Origin: Rhodospirillales bacterium
GTDB taxonomy: Bacteria > Pseudomonadota > Alphaproteobacteria > Rhodospirillales > Shumkoniaceae
Direction of reading: 5' to 3'
Assembly (NCBI GenBank): GCA_018432935.1
Contig: JAHDSF010000022.1
Location: 248,001 to 312,000 of the forward strand
Length of the DNA: 64,000 bases
The notes under the pieces were generated by a model. The model ran no database searches. It was not told the DNA's origin and saw only the letters and a list, made by a program, of their open reading frames with translations. Below, piece after piece: positions 49,058 to 56,843 of the stretch. Both the position numbers and the translations under genes were made by a program. The number at the start of each line of letters is the position of its first letter. Position 1 is the stretch's first letter.

Positions 49058-50314
49058 ATCTGCCTCGAAATCGAAGGTCGGCTGCACGGGCGGAACGCGG
49101 GGGTCGAGCCCGGCGGCGACCGGGGTCGTGCTGGGAACCGGCTGGAAGGCGCCCTGCTCCTCATTCGGAACAGCGGCGCGAACCGTCATCCGCCAGCGTC
49201 CGAAGGCGGCCGTGAGGACACCGACGGCGCTGCAGAACAGGAACAGCCCCTCGGGCCCGAACCCGGCCATCACGGCCGCCGCACCGGTCGGGCCCGCCAT
49301 TGCCCCGACGCCGTAGGCGACCAGCAGGCCGCCCGACATCGGTACCAGGTCGGACGGCGCGATGAAGTCGTTGGCGTGCGAGACGCTGAGCGGATAGAGG
49401 GTGAAGGTGACCCCTCCCAGCAGTGGCGCCAGTGCCATCAGCCATGGCCGACCGAGGCCGCCCAGGACGGCAGCCGCCAGCCCGACCACGGCGATGGCGA
49501 AACACAGCCAGCACAGCACGGCGCGGCGGTCGAAACGGTCGGAAAGCCGGCCGATCGGCCACTGCAGGGCAAGCCCGCCCACGATCACCATGCCCATGAA
49601 CGCGGTGGTGCCGCCGAGATCGAGGCCGACCTGCCTGGCGAAGTATGGTCCAAGTCCGTAGATCGCGCCCAGCAGCAGGCCGGAGGAGAATGCGCCGGCG
49701 ATGCCGAGCGGCGAGATGGCGTACAACCTCCGGAACCCGAATCGCACCAGCGCCGGCGGGTCGGGTGCCGCCACCCGCATCAGCGCCACCGGCACCACGG
49801 CCAGCGAGATCAGGATCGAGGCAATCGCATAGGCGAGATAGCCGCCGCTCGCGTCCGGCAGGTTGAGCACGACCTGCCCGGCTCCCTGCGCCAGGTAGAC
49901 GACGATCTGGTAGACGGCGAAGACGGTGCCGCGGACGGCGTTGTCGCTCCGTTCGTTGAGCCAGCTCTCGGTGCACATGAAGAGCCCGGCCAGGCAATAG
50001 CCTTCAAGCAGGCGCAGCGCCGCCCACGGCGCCGCCCCCATGAGGAAGGGGTGGGCGAGGGTGGCTGCCGCCAGGGTGGCGGCGAGGGCGGCGAAGGCGC
50101 GGATGTGGCCGACCCTGGCGATCGTCCTCTGGCCGGCGAACGTGCCGAGCACGATGCCGAGGAAGTAGGCCGACATCACCAGGCCGGCCAGCCACGCGGA
50201 ATAGCCATGAACCGCCATCTGCAGGCCCAGCATGGTGCCAAGCGCGCCGGTTCCGGCCAGGACCAGCGCCACTCCGGCGAGCAGGGCGGACAACTGGAGG
50301 GCTGCCTGTCGCAT
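49043..50314 (-). CDS. MFS transporter, YcaD-like
   Basis: A 423-residue major facilitator with twelve predicted TM helices. The family-type loops GTFAGQRTIARVGHIRAF and ALQWPIGRLSDRFDRRAVL are present, together with the YcaD-group helix MCTESWLNERSDNAVRGTVF. The soluble C-terminus is Pro-rich. The substrate is unknown. ATG at 50314 is chosen from several codons upstream because TM1 starts shortly after it. It is convergent with and slightly overlaps the GT2 gene. Confidence 0.9.
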   Translation of the reverse strand: MRQAALQLSALLAGVALVLAGTGALGTMLGLQMAVHGYSAWLAGLVMSAYFLGIVLGTFAGQRTIARVGHIRAFAALAATLAAATLAHPFLMGAAPWAALRLLEGYCLAGLFMCTESWLNERSDNAVRGTVFAVYQIVVYLAQGAGQVVLNLPDASGGYLAYAIASILISLAVVPVALMRVAAPDPPALVRFGFRRLYAISPLGIAGAFSSGLLLGAIYGLGPYFARQVGLDLGGTTAFMGMVIVGGLALQWPIGRLSDRFDRRAVLCWLCFAIAVVGLAAAVLGGLGRPWLMALAPLLGGVTFTLYPLSVSHANDFIAPSDLVPMSGGLLVAYGVGAMAGPTGAAAVMAGFGPEGLFLFCSAVGVLTAAFGRWRMTVRAAVPNEEQGAFQPVPSTTPVAAGLDPRVPPVQPTFDFEADPQRS

Positions 50315-50389
50315 CCGCCGACCATAGCACGGTCCCGGCGGGGCCCGCACGGCGCCAATCGGGCCGCTGCCGTGCCGTACGATTGGCGG

Positions 50390-50419
50390 TTGACATGCTG
50401 CAATATTCGGAAGTGTTAT
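50390..50419 (+). promoter_or_regulatory. Candidate promoter of the TRAP transporter operon
   Basis: A perfect -35 TTGACA (50390-50395) and TGTTAT (50414-50419) are separated by 18 bases, about 40 bases before the dctP-like start. The surrounding bases are AT-richer than average. Confidence 0.5.
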
Positions 50420-50460
50420 TGGGCCGGATTCGTCGGGAAGTTTCGAAAGAGGGGATTTCC

Positions 50461-51450
50461 ATGAAAAGATGGTTCGCCGCGGTTGCGGCCGCCACCGTTG
50501 CAGCCGCCATGGCGCAGCCCGCTTCCGCCGAGAAGACGCTGCGCTACACCCTCCAGCTGCCGATCCAGCATCCGATCGGGGAGAACGTCACCCTTTTCAA
50601 GCAGGAGGTGGAGCGGGGCACCGGGGGCTCCGTGAAGGTGGAGATCTATCCTGCGTCGCAGCTCTACAAGGACAGCGAGGTGCCGCAGGCGGTTGCCTCG
50701 GGTGCCATCGAGATGGGCACCGCGTCGCTGGCCCAGTTCGCCGGCACGATTCCTGCGGTGGACGTCTTCTACGTGCCGTTCATGTTCCCGACCGTCGATT
50801 CGGTGAACAAGGCCACCGCGCCGGGCAGCCCGGTCCGCGCCCCCCTCGATGCGGCGATCGCCAAGACCGGGGCCGAGGTGCTGTGGTGGCAGGCGTACGG
50901 CGGGGCCGTGTTCCTGTCCAAGAAGACGCCGATCCTGCTGCCGTCCGACCTCAAGGACAAGAAGGTCCGAATCTTCGCCAAGACGTTGGGCGAGCTGGTC
51001 ACGCTGGCGGGCGGCGCCCCGGTCTCGGTGTCCGGCTCCGAGCAGTTCCTTGCGTACCAGCGCGGCACTGTCGACGTTGGCATGTCGGGCATCACCGCTG
51101 TCCAGGACCGCAAGATGTATCAGGTCATGGACCAGATCACGATGACCAACCTGGTCGATGTCGAATTCGTGGTCCTGATCAACCCCAAGGCCTTCCAGTC
51201 GCTGAGCGAGAGCGAGCGGCAGGTCGTCACCGCAGCCGCCCGCAAGGTGGAGAAGGACCTGCGGACCAAGTTCACCGACCTCGAGGCCAAGGCGGCCGAG
51301 TTCGTCAAGACCAAGGTCAACGTGGTCGAGTTGAATGGGCAGCAGGTTGATGCCTGGCGCAAGCTGGCCGAGCCGATCGTCGACAAGTTCGTCGCCGGTG
51401 CCGGCGATCTCGGCAAGCAAGTCGTGGATGCGGCCCGGAACCTGAAGTAG
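50461..51450 (+). CDS. TRAP transporter substrate-binding protein (DctP family)
   Basis: A 329-residue periplasmic protein with a Sec signal (MKRWFAAVAAATVAAAMAQPASA, cleavage near 23). It has the DctP/TeaA pattern: LPIQHPIGENVTLFKQEVE, VKVEIYPASQLYKDSEV and the family Arg in KKVRIFAKTLGE, which usually binds the ligand carboxylate. A C-terminal helix ends VVDAARNLK. It captures an organic acid, not identified, for the QM subunits downstream. A hairpin follows the gene. Confidence 0.95.
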   Translation: MKRWFAAVAAATVAAAMAQPASAEKTLRYTLQLPIQHPIGENVTLFKQEVERGTGGSVKVEIYPASQLYKDSEVPQAVASGAIEMGTASLAQFAGTIPAVDVFYVPFMFPTVDSVNKATAPGSPVRAPLDAAIAKTGAEVLWWQAYGGAVFLSKKTPILLPSDLKDKKVRIFAKTLGELVTLAGGAPVSVSGSEQFLAYQRGTVDVGMSGITAVQDRKMYQVMDQITMTNLVDVEFVVLINPKAFQSLSESERQVVTAAARKVEKDLRTKFTDLEAKAAEFVKTKVNVVELNGQQVDAWRKLAEPIVDKFVAGAGDLGKQVVDAARNLK

Positions 51451-51470
51451 ATCTGCTTTTTCTCTCAAGA

Positions 51471-51502
51471 GGCGGCGGGCGAGCCCGCCGCCCCTCGTTT
51501 TT
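51471..51502 (+). terminator. Hairpin with T run between dctP-like and dctQ-like genes
   Basis: GGCGGCGGGC (51471-51480) is inverted at 51483-51492 and a run of five T follows at 51498-51502. It lies inside the operon, so it probably attenuates, letting the binding protein exceed the membrane subunits. Confidence 0.75.
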
Positions 51503-51513
51503 CCGGGTCAGCG

Positions 51514-52011
51514 ATGCTTGCCTTTGTCGATCGTCTCAGTGAATGGTGCGGCCGCCTGGCGGGCTGGCTGTTCGTCGTCATCGGCGGCATGCTGGTCTAC
51601 GAGGTGACCGCCCGCTACGTCTTCATGTCGCCGACGATCTGGGCTGAGGAGATGTCCCGCTTCACCCAGGTCTGGGCCACCTGCCTGGCTGCGGCATGGG
51701 TGCTCCGCCACCGCCATCTGATCGCGATCGAGGTGGGGCTGCGACGCATGCCCCCGGCCATGCGTCGCGTGGTCGAGATCGCGACCATGCTGCTGATTGT
51801 CGCCTTCAGCGCGGTGGCGGTCGTCAAGGGGGTGCCGATCGTCATCGATTCGATCGCCCAGGGCCGCAGGAGCGCCACCATGCTGGAGGTGCCGCTCTGG
51901 CTGTCGGAGATCGCGGTGCCGATCGGATTCGGTTTCCTGCTGCTGCAGGCGCTGGCCGAGGCGGTCCGGCTGATGGCGGGCGGAACCAAACCCGGCGGGG
52001 TCGGGCGATGA
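51514..52011 (+). CDS. TRAP transporter small permease (DctQ family)
   Basis: A 165-residue protein with four TM helices (about 14-35, 49-65, 85-105, 128-150). The DctQ block VYEVTARYVFMSPTIWAEEMSRF is present. It forms the membrane complex with the large permease, whose start overlaps its stop by four bases. Confidence 0.94.
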   Translation: MLAFVDRLSEWCGRLAGWLFVVIGGMLVYEVTARYVFMSPTIWAEEMSRFTQVWATCLAAAWVLRHRHLIAIEVGLRRMPPAMRRVVEIATMLLIVAFSAVAVVKGVPIVIDSIAQGRRSATMLEVPLWLSEIAVPIGFGFLLLQALAEAVRLMAGGTKPGGVGR

Positions 52012-53279
52012 CGACGGCGGTGATCCTGGCCGGCTTGCTCGGGCTGTTGTTCCTCGGGGTTCCGGTGGCATTCGCGCTGGGCGGACTGGGGCTCGCCCTG
52101 CTGGTCGTCAAGGACCTCTCCACGATCATGGTGCCGCAAGGCATCTACAGCTCGTTCGACAGCTTCGTGCTGCTATCGGTGCCGATGTTCCTGCTGATGT
52201 CGAACGTGCTTCTGAAAGGCGGGGTCGGCCGCGACCTGTTCGCTGCGGTCCAGAGCTGGGTCGGCCACTGGCCGGGCGGGCTGGGGATCGCCACCGTCAT
52301 CAGCTGCGCGATCTTTGCCGCCATCTCCGGCTCGTCGGTCGCCTGCGCCGCCACCATCGCGGTGGTCGCGATTCCGGAAATGGTCGAGCGCGGCTACAGT
52401 CGGCCTTTCGTGCTGGGCCTGCTTGCCGCCGGCGGAACCCTGGGGATCCTGATCCCGCCGTCGATCCCGATGATCATCTACGGCGTCATCACCGATTCGT
52501 CGATCGTCGACTTGTTTCTCGCCGGCATCGGGCCGGGGCTCCTCCTGGCCGGGATGTTCATTGGCTTCAGCATGCTGTACGCCCGGTTCGGCAAGGGGTA
52601 CCAGCCGTCGCCCAAGGCGACCTGGGAGGAACGCCTGGTCCAGACGGTCCGTGCACTGCCGACGGCGGGCCTCGCGGTCGTCATCATCGGCGGCATCTAC
52701 GCTGGAGTGTTCACCCCGACCGAATCGGCGGCCGCCGGGTTCGCCGTCGCGCTCGCGATCGTGCTGGCCAAGCGATCGCTCTCGTGGGCCAAGTTCAAGG
52801 AGGCGGTGCTGGAATCGATGGCCACGACGGTGACGATCTTTCTGATCGTCGCCGGCGCCAGCGTCTTCGGGCGCGCCATCACCCTCTACCAGATCCCGCA
52901 GGAGATCTCGACCATCATCAGTTCGGGAATCGGCGAGCCGGGTCTTTTCGTCATTGCCGTCGGCGTCGTGCTCCTGATCATGGGCTGCTTCCTCGAATCG
53001 ATGTCGATGCTGCTGATCATGATGCCGGTGCTGTTCCCGTCGCTGGCAGGGCTGGGGATCGACCCCGTGTGGTTCGGCATCTTCTTCACGATCATGATCG
53101 AGCTGGCCCTGATCACGCCGCCGGTCGGTCTCAATCTGTTCGTCATCCAATCGATCGCCAAGGCTAACCTCAGCGAAGTGGTGACGGGGGTGTGGCCATT
53201 CATCGTGATGATGTTCGTTCTCGTCCTGGCCATCTACTGGGTACCCGACCTGGCGCTCTACATTCCGTTCAAGATGTGA
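52008..53279 (+). CDS. TRAP transporter large permease (DctM family)
   Basis: A 423-residue sodium-coupled translocation subunit with eleven or twelve TM helices. The conserved segments are FLGVPVAFALGGLGLALL, LMSNVLLKGGVGRDLF, FAAISGSSVACAATIAVV, GGTLGILIPPSIPMIIYGVI and ELALITPPVGLNLFVIQSIA. ATG at 52008 overlaps the DctQ stop (ATGA). A lyase-family gene follows ten bases later. Confidence 0.96.
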   Translation: MTTAVILAGLLGLLFLGVPVAFALGGLGLALLVVKDLSTIMVPQGIYSSFDSFVLLSVPMFLLMSNVLLKGGVGRDLFAAVQSWVGHWPGGLGIATVISCAIFAAISGSSVACAATIAVVAIPEMVERGYSRPFVLGLLAAGGTLGILIPPSIPMIIYGVITDSSIVDLFLAGIGPGLLLAGMFIGFSMLYARFGKGYQPSPKATWEERLVQTVRALPTAGLAVVIIGGIYAGVFTPTESAAAGFAVALAIVLAKRSLSWAKFKEAVLESMATTVTIFLIVAGASVFGRAITLYQIPQEISTIISSGIGEPGLFVIAVGVVLLIMGCFLESMSMLLIMMPVLFPSLAGLGIDPVWFGIFFTIMIELALITPPVGLNLFVIQSIAKANLSEVVTGVWPFIVMMFVLVLAIYWVPDLALYIPFKM

Positions 53280-53289
53280 GGACTTGTTC

Positions 53290-54150
53290 ATGGCCGTTTC
53301 CGCCGCGGACCGCTTGCGCACGCTGCTGCAGGGTCCCGAGATCATCATCATGCCGTGCTGCTACGACGCGCTGTCGGCCCGGCTCATCGAGCGCGCCGGG
53401 TTCGCGCTCACCTTCATGAGCGGGTTCGCGGTCTCGGCGGCCCGCCTCGCCATGCCCGACACCGGCCTGATCTCGTTCGGCGAGATGCTGGACCAGGGGC
53501 GCAACATCTGCGCCGCGGTGGGGATCCCGGTGATCGGCGACGGCGACACCGGCTACGGCAACGCGGTCAATGCCAAGCGCACGGTCGGCGCCTACGCCGC
53601 CGCGGGGTTTGCCGGGATCATGATCGAAGACCAGGTTTCGCCGAAGCGCTGCGGCCACGTCCGCGGCAAGCAGGTGGTCGGTTTCGACGAGGCGTGTGCC
53701 CGCGTTCAGGCGGCGGTGGACGCCCGCGACGAAGGCGCCGACATCCTCGTCATGGCGCGCACCGACGCCCGCGGGACCGACGGCCTCGATGAGGGCTTGC
53801 GCCGCATCCGCGCGTTCGCCGAGATCGGCGCCGACATGCTCTTCCTCGAAGCGCCGCGCAGCGAGGCCGAGATGCGCGCCTTCTGCGACGCCGCGCCGCA
53901 GCCGAAGATGGCCAACATGGTCGAGCACGGCGATACCCCGATCCTGCCGCCGGCCCGGTTGCAGGCGATGGGATTCAAGCTGGCCGCCTATCCGCTGACC
54001 CTTCTGCTCGCCTGCCTGCCGGCGATCGAGGGGGCGCTGGCCGCGCTGAAGGAAGGCCGCGCGCCGGGCGGGCTGGCGAGCTTCGAGCACCTCAAAGAGG
54101 TGGTCGGCTTCCCGGCGTACGAGCGGGAGTCAACGCGGTATGGCCGATAA
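53290..54150 (+). CDS. Isocitrate lyase/PEP mutase family enzyme
   Basis: A 286-residue (beta/alpha)8 enzyme. Mg-binding and active-site segments are VIGDGDTGYGNAVNAKRTV and GIMIEDQVSPKRCGHVRGKQVV. The Cys in KRCGH is the proton-donating Cys of isocitrate and methylisocitrate lyases. The family also contains oxaloacetate decarboxylases and dialkylmalate lyases. Its place at the end of the TRAP operon suggests it cleaves the imported organic acid or its derivative. The exact substrate cannot be assigned. ATG at 53290 is preferred over a TTG two codons earlier. Confidence 0.88.
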   Translation: MAVSAADRLRTLLQGPEIIIMPCCYDALSARLIERAGFALTFMSGFAVSAARLAMPDTGLISFGEMLDQGRNICAAVGIPVIGDGDTGYGNAVNAKRTVGAYAAAGFAGIMIEDQVSPKRCGHVRGKQVVGFDEACARVQAAVDARDEGADILVMARTDARGTDGLDEGLRRIRAFAEIGADMLFLEAPRSEAEMRAFCDAAPQPKMANMVEHGDTPILPPARLQAMGFKLAAYPLTLLLACLPAIEGALAALKEGRAPGGLASFEHLKEVVGFPAYERESTRYGR

Positions 54151-54187
54151 CGCCCCGCATCCGAAGGGCGGCGAACCGGGCGCGTGA

Positions 54188-55078
54188 TCAGCCGAACAAC
54201 TTGTCGATATCGGCCTGGGACACCGTTGCGCCGCCATCGCCGGGGCTGTCGAACAACTTGTCGATGTCAGCCTGGCTGTTGCCGGCAGGCTCCGCCGGCG
54301 CGGGCTTGGCGGGCTCCGCCGCCGGAGCCGGCTTGGCCTCCGCCGGCGCGGGCTTGGCTGGTTCCGCCGCCCGCTTGGCCGGGGTTTCTGCCACCGGAGC
54401 GGGGGGCTTCGCTGCGGCCGGCTTCGCCGGCGCCTTGACGGTCGCGGGCTTGGCGGTCGCGCTTGTGGCCGGTGCGTCCGGCGGCTTGGGCTGGGGGTCG
54501 GGTTTGGCGGATGCCTGCTTCGCCGCCGCTCCTTTCTGGAAGAGCTGGTCGATGTCGCCCTGGCTGACGCCCTCGCCTTCGAGCTGCGGTCCGTCGAGGA
54601 CGACCCCGTCCCGCACCCTCGGCTCCTCGACCGGCGCGGGAACCTCGGCCATGCCCTCGGGTCCGCCGACCAGCTTGACGATGTCGTCGAGCGTATGCTC
54701 GATCTTCGTCATCGTGCGGCCGATCTTCGAGATCCGCTGCCCCGTCAGGTCCTGGAAAGCGCAGGCCTCGAAGATGCCGTTGCAGGCGTCGTTGATCTTG
54801 GCGAACCGCTCCTGCGCTTCCGAGAAGCGGATTGCCGAGCTCAGCGGCACCACCTCGGAGAGGATCGACTCGGTCGAGGACATGATCGTCTCCGAAGCAT
54901 CCTCGGTCGACTTGACGATGGCCTTCAGCTGCTCGGCCACGGTCCCGAAGGGATCGATCTGCGATCTGGGATGCTTAACGGATGCGATTTGCTGTTTGAT
55001 CTGCTGGACGAATTCGAAGAGGCGGTAGACCTCCTGCTTGAGCCGTTCGTAGCGCTCGTCGCTGTTCACGCCTGCCAT
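54188..55078 (-). CDS. CheZ-like chemotaxis phosphatase with three CheY-binding peptides
   Basis: A 296-residue protein. The N-terminal helical part (about 1-135) contains FEACAFQDLTGQRISKIG, the CheZ active-site helix with Asp110 and Gln114 in the D-x-x-x-Q spacing that dephosphorylates CheY-P. The rest is an Ala/Pro/Lys-rich tether (about 140-296) bearing three copies of a short peptide: SQGDIDQLFQ (172-181), SQADIDKLFD (268-277) and SQADIDKLFG (287-296, the very C-terminus). These resemble the single CheZ C-terminal CheY-binding peptide and the FliM N-terminus. A GTG at 55069 is an alternative start. No other chemotaxis gene is in the window. Confidence 0.87.
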   Translation of the reverse strand: MAGVNSDERYERLKQEVYRLFEFVQQIKQQIASVKHPRSQIDPFGTVAEQLKAIVKSTEDASETIMSSTESILSEVVPLSSAIRFSEAQERFAKINDACNGIFEACAFQDLTGQRISKIGRTMTKIEHTLDDIVKLVGGPEGMAEVPAPVEEPRVRDGVVLDGPQLEGEGVSQGDIDQLFQKGAAAKQASAKPDPQPKPPDAPATSATAKPATVKAPAKPAAAKPPAPVAETPAKRAAEPAKPAPAEAKPAPAAEPAKPAPAEPAGNSQADIDKLFDSPGDGGATVSQADIDKLFG

Positions 55079-55214
55079 TCCCTCTTCGAAGACTGCCCGT
55101 GATGATATCGCGCGCCGGAAGGCCGGCAAAGCGCCTTATGGTGCGGAACGGGGCCGATTGCGGCGGCGGGCATCCTTACCCTAATATGCAGAACGATTGA
55201 AGGAGCGGATTCCG

Positions 55215-55616
55215 TTGGAGGGGCTGGCTTTCCTGCAGCCGGGCCAGGAGGCCCCCGCGGGCCAGGTGACGGCCCGTCTCGAGGACGATAAGGTCTTCTG
55301 CGCGGCGTGCGGCGGACTCGTCACCTACGGACGGTGGCGAATCGTCATCAACGGCGGCCACGAGCACACGGTTTTCAATCCGGCCGGCGTCGTATTCACG
55401 GTTGCCTGCTACCGTGAGGCGGTCGGGGCCGCCGATTTCGGAGACGCCTCGGAAGTCTTCACCTGGTTCAAGGGATATGCGTGGCGGGTTTCGGTGTGCG
55501 CCGGCTGCGGCGTCCATCTCGGCTGGCGCTACGAAGCCGAGGCCCTGCCGCCGGTCTTCTTCGGCCTGATCAAGGATCGCCTGAGGTTCGGCCCCCCTCC
55601 GGCGGAGAAAGGCTGA
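55215..55616 (+). CDS. CULT-domain (cereblon-type) protein
   Basis: About 133 residues. It carries the CULT fold: zinc Cys pairs Cys29-Cys32 (VFCAACGG) and Cys95-Cys98 (SVCAGCGVH), the segment GGHEHTVFNPAGVVF, and FTWFKGYAWRVSV plus HLGWRYEAE. The last two hold the aromatic cage (Trp84, Trp90, Trp104, with Tyr106 near). It ends FFGLIKDRLRFGPP. This is the domain that binds cyclic imides in human cereblon, and it resembles the small Magnetospirillum protein studied as a bacterial model. TTG at 55215 is preferred because AAGGAG ends nine bases before it; a TTG at 55197 overlaps that site. The bacterial function is unknown. Confidence 0.88.
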   Translation: MEGLAFLQPGQEAPAGQVTARLEDDKVFCAACGGLVTYGRWRIVINGGHEHTVFNPAGVVFTVACYREAVGAADFGDASEVFTWFKGYAWRVSVCAGCGVHLGWRYEAEALPPVFFGLIKDRLRFGPPPAEKG

Positions 55617-55670
55617 GCTCGTCACCGGAGCAGCGGGCGGGGTGCGGTGCGCCCGCCCCCGCCGTCTGGC

Positions 55671-56051
55671 TCAGCTCTCCGATTGTGGCGCCGTGCGGCG
55701 CTCGCCCATGAACTGCTCGAACTCGGCCTTGTCCTTGGCGTGGCGCAGGCGTTCCAGAAAGTCCTTGAACTCCTTCTGCTCCTCCTCCAGGCGGCGGAGC
55801 GTCTCCGCCCGGTACTCGTCGAAGGCGCGATTGCCGCTCGAGGCGGGCTCCGCGTGCGCGCCCCACGACCCGCGCATCCGCTCCATCCGCTCATGCCAAC
55901 GCCGATGATGACTCCAGCACCCCATCCGTCCACTCCATATCAGGTAAGCCAGGACCGCCAAGCCGAGCGGCCAGAACACGATGAAACTGAGGACCATCAG
56001 GCCGATCCAGGCCGGCCTGCCGATGTCGTCCAATCTTGCCGCGATGCCCAT
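55671..56051 (-). CDS. DUF2852 membrane protein
   Basis: A 126-residue protein from ATG 56051 (MGIAARLDDIGRPAWIGL). It has one or two N-terminal TM helices (GLMVLSFIVFWPLGLAVLAYLIW), then SGRMGCW. A charged, probably coiled-coil tail follows with FDEYRAETLRRLEEEQKEFKDF and a short end with QFMGERR. Pattern and length match DUF2852, widespread in alphaproteobacteria without assigned function. An ATG at 56063 is possible, but it would lie inside the operator-like repeat and has no ribosome site. Confidence 0.88.
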   Translation of the reverse strand: MGIAARLDDIGRPAWIGLMVLSFIVFWPLGLAVLAYLIWSGRMGCWSHHRRWHERMERMRGSWGAHAEPASSGNRAFDEYRAETLRRLEEEQKEFKDFLERLRHAKDKAEFEQFMGERRTAPQSES

Positions 56052-56060
56052 GCGTTGCCC

Positions 56061-56087
56061 CATGTCAATGTAAGTAACATTAACATG
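56061..56087. promoter_or_regulatory. 27-base inverted repeat, probable TetR-family operator
   Basis: CATGTCAATGT (56061-56071) and ACATTAACATG (56077-56087) are inverted with one mismatch around five bases. It is AT-rich in a GC-rich region, lies between the TetR gene and the DUF2852 gene, and overlaps the expected promoter of the latter. The size and symmetry suit a TetR dimer-of-dimers site. Confidence 0.6.
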
Positions 56088-56127
56088 GCCGGATCGGCCC
56101 GGCCTGTCAAGCGCGCCCGAGAAGGAA

Positions 56128-56760
56128 TCAGATGCCGAGACCGCGCAGATAGACGAGAACGCCGGCTTCCAGCAGCTCTTCTGGTTCCATCGGCAGCGGA
56201 CGCCGGCCGGCGTCGCCGCGCCCGAACAGCGAGGCGATGCCGTGCGACAGTGCCCAGACGTGGAGGGCCATCATCATCGCCGGCGGCCTCTTGTCGGGCG
56301 GCATGCGGGCGCACAGCGCTTCCGCCGCCCGGCGCAGCACGGCGAAGGCGGCGTCTGCCGCCTCGAGCAGAGCCGGGTCGGCGTCGAGCGGCACCCCGGC
56401 CTCGAACATTGCCGAGTAGTAGGCGGGCTCGTCGCGGGCAAACGCCAGATAGGCGCGTCCGACGCTCTCGAACGCGCGGAAAGGCTCGGGCCGCCCCTCG
56501 TCCCAGGCCTGTTCGAGCTGAGCGGTGAACAGGGTGAAGCCGCGGCGGGCGACGTCGGCCAGCAGGTCGTCGCGGTCGCGGAAGTGGCGGTACGGGGCGG
56601 CCGCGCTGACCCCGGCCCAGCGCGCCGCATCTGCGAACGTGAAACCGGCCGGCCCCTTCTCGGCGATCAGGTCGAGTGCGGCGCGGACCAAGGTCTCGCG
56701 CAGATTGCCGTGATGATAGCTGCGCCGCCCGCCGTCCGATCTGTCCCGTGACCATCCCAT
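56128..56760 (-). CDS. TetR/AcrR-family regulator with WHG-type C-terminal domain
   Basis: A 210-residue repressor. The N-terminal HTH (about 14-60) has SYHHGNLRETLVRAALDLIA, TFADAARWAGVSAAAPYRHFRDRDDLL. The C-terminal domain contains ALHVWALSHGIASLF, the WHG-type signature. ATG 56760 is used; the track-edge TTG one codon before has no support. It reads into the operator-like repeat and the DUF2852 gene downstream, so it may control that gene and, if a promoter lies there, itself only indirectly. Confidence 0.92.
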   Translation of the reverse strand: MGWSRDRSDGGRRSYHHGNLRETLVRAALDLIAEKGPAGFTFADAARWAGVSAAAPYRHFRDRDDLLADVARRGFTLFTAQLEQAWDEGRPEPFRAFESVGRAYLAFARDEPAYYSAMFEAGVPLDADPALLEAADAAFAVLRRAAEALCARMPPDKRPPAMMMALHVWALSHGIASLFGRGDAGRRPLPMEPEELLEAGVLVYLRGLGI

Positions 56761-56843
56761 CAAGAGCGCTCCGAAGGTCCGCCGCCCACTTTAGCCTCGA
56801 TGCCGGCTGCGTTGCCAGGACCGAAGCTGGGCTGTCCCTCCGC

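Noticed and set aside
54240-54560. Ala/Pro/Lys-rich stretch as a DNA repeat array
   Set aside because: The repetition is at the protein level with varied codons and no constant unit length; it is a tether in the CheZ-like protein.
55635-55658. GC-rich hairpin between the CULT and DUF2852 genes as a terminator
   Set aside because: GGGCGGG pairs with CCCGCCC, but there is no T run on either strand and the loop region pairs poorly; too weak to list.
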